Shown: piece by piece, positions 12,367 to 12,840 of the stretch | Position numbering within the stretch: the stretch's first letter is position 1 | Layout of the letters: each line of letters starts with the position of its first letter | Origin: Sphingobacteriaceae bacterium | Lineage (GTDB): Bacteria > Bacteroidota > Bacteroidia > B-17B0 > Aurantibacillaceae | NCBI GenBank assembly: GCA_025360355.1 | Contig: JANYCL010000436.1 | Coordinates: forward strand, 1 to 12,840 | DNA length: 12,840 nucleotides | Reading direction: 5' to 3' | Translations under genes and position numbers: made by a program | The notes under the pieces: generated by a model | The model's input: the letters and a program-made list of their open reading frames with translations, nothing else | Databases searched by the model: none | Told to the model about the DNA's origin: nothing

Positions 12367-12840
12367 ATGAAAATCACTGAATGTCCACGCGATGCCATGC
12401 AAGGCATAAAACAATTTATACCAACCGAATTAAAAGCGGAGTACATTAATCAATTATTAAAAGTTGGTTTTGACACAATTGATTTCGGAAGTTTTGTTTC
12501 TGCAAAAGCAATTCCTCAATTAACGGATACCGCTGAAGTATTAAAAAAATTAGATCTATCAACAACCAAATCAAAATTATTAGCCATCATCGCCAACACG
12601 CGCGGTGCAGAAGATGCTTGTCAGTTTGATGAAATAAAATATTTAGGATTTCCGTTTTCAATTTCAGAAACTTTTCAGCAACGGAATACAAATTCTTCCA
12701 TAGCCGAGTCTTTAATTCGTGTTGAAGAAATTCAAAACCTTTGTATCCAACATAAAAAAGAAATGGTAGTTTATATTTCAATGGCATTTGGAAATCCTTA
12801 TGCTGATGAATGGAATTCGGATATTGTCATTAAGTGGACC
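12367..12840 (+). CDS. Hydroxymethylglutaryl-CoA lyase, 5' part (runs off window)
   Basis: Translation from the ATG stays open for 158 codons to the last base of the window. The product begins MKITECPRDAMQGIKQFIPT, the Bacteroidota form of the HMGL-like TIM barrel. The RD pair (Arg8-Asp9) corresponds to the catalytic PRDG.Q segment of HMG-CoA lyases. Further signatures are FDTIDFGSFVSAKAIPQLTD (about 35-54), LLAIIANTRGAED, ISETFQQRN and, near the window edge, MAFGNPYADEW. The enzyme splits HMG-CoA to acetoacetate and acetyl-CoA at the end of leucine breakdown. Alternative members of the fold (isopropylmalate or homocitrate synthases) are less likely, because the VSAKAIPQ and FGNPYADEW blocks fit HMG-CoA lyase. 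The metal-binding HxH and the C-terminal active-site cysteine loop lie beyond the window. Confidence 0.9.
   Translation, partial: MKITECPRDAMQGIKQFIPTELKAEYINQLLKVGFDTIDFGSFVSAKAIPQLTDTAEVLKKLDLSTTKSKLLAIIANTRGAEDACQFDEIKYLGFPFSISETFQQRNTNSSIAESLIRVEEIQNLCIQHKKEMVVYISMAFGNPYADEWNSDIVIKWT

Noticed and set aside
11751..12414. Minus-strand open frames inside pyrD and across its 3' repeats
   Set aside because: Shadows of pyrD, with no signal or domain; the second reads through simple repeats.
1..12840. A new multi-gene defence, mobile or biosynthetic system
   Set aside because: All larger genes belong to recognisable housekeeping or envelope families with normal motifs; no transposase, integrase, nuclease, toxin pair or clustered enzyme set is present.

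Overview
The window is ordinary chromosomal DNA from a member of the Bacteroidota, most likely an AT-rich environmental lineage in or near the Flavobacteriales, Sphingobacteriales or Chitinophagales. The evidence is the gene content (GWxTD-domain lipoprotein, DUF2752 protein, DUF2461 protein, long-form P5C dehydrogenase, HMG-CoA lyase of the 'ECPRDAMQG' type). Promoters of the Bacteroidota TAnnTTTG (-7) type also recur, Shine-Dalgarno sequences are scarce, and short intergenic repeats are of a kind common in this phylum. Species cannot be named from the sequence.

Layout, left to right. (1) 1-217, minus: the N-terminal part of a secreted WG-repeat protein with a GTG start, cut by the window edge. 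(2) 293-4510, minus: a probable four-gene run consisting of a UPF0173 metallo-beta-lactamase-fold hydrolase, parA, parB and pruA, closed by a strong hairpin terminator at 256-275. ParA and ParB are the chromosome-segregation pair; a perfect 18-bp palindrome flanked by near-identical 10-bp direct repeats lies between them. (3) 4622-5146, plus: an NAD(P)H-dependent FMN reductase-like flavoprotein, converging with a 4-nt overlap on a secreted protein of unknown function (5143-5745, minus). (4) A GWxTD lipoprotein (5829-7106, minus) diverges across 44 bp from an AI-2E family membrane protein (7151-8245, plus), which is probably co-transcribed with a DUF2461 gene (8247-8912). (5) A tRNA-His(GTG) gene on minus shares a bidirectional terminator with DUF2461. 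(6) A MOP-superfamily flippase (9132-10367, plus) converges with a 4-nt overlap on a DUF2752 membrane protein (10364-10669, minus). (7) A small lipoprotein built of 11-residue repeats (10819-11085, minus) diverges from pyrD (11236-12288, plus). (8) The 5' part of an HMG-CoA lyase gene (12367 onward, plus) runs off the right end.

How the genes work together: parA and parB form one clear functional unit. PruA (proline to glutamate), PyrD (pyrimidine synthesis) and HMG-CoA lyase (leucine or HMG-CoA breakdown) are independent housekeeping enzymes. The envelope genes (WG protein, 200-aa secreted protein, GWxTD lipoprotein, AI-2E protein, flippase, DUF2752 protein, hendecad lipoprotein) are scattered and form no recognisable pathway. 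I found no CRISPR array, transposase, prophage, defence system or biosynthetic cluster, and nothing I would call a new multi-gene system. The most noteworthy signals are small: the palindrome element at the parA stop codon, a 96-bp inverted-repeat structure covering the DUF2752 start, a repeat tract that supplies the end of pyrD, an exact 11-residue repeat protein, and promoter-like boxes lying almost on top of several start codons.
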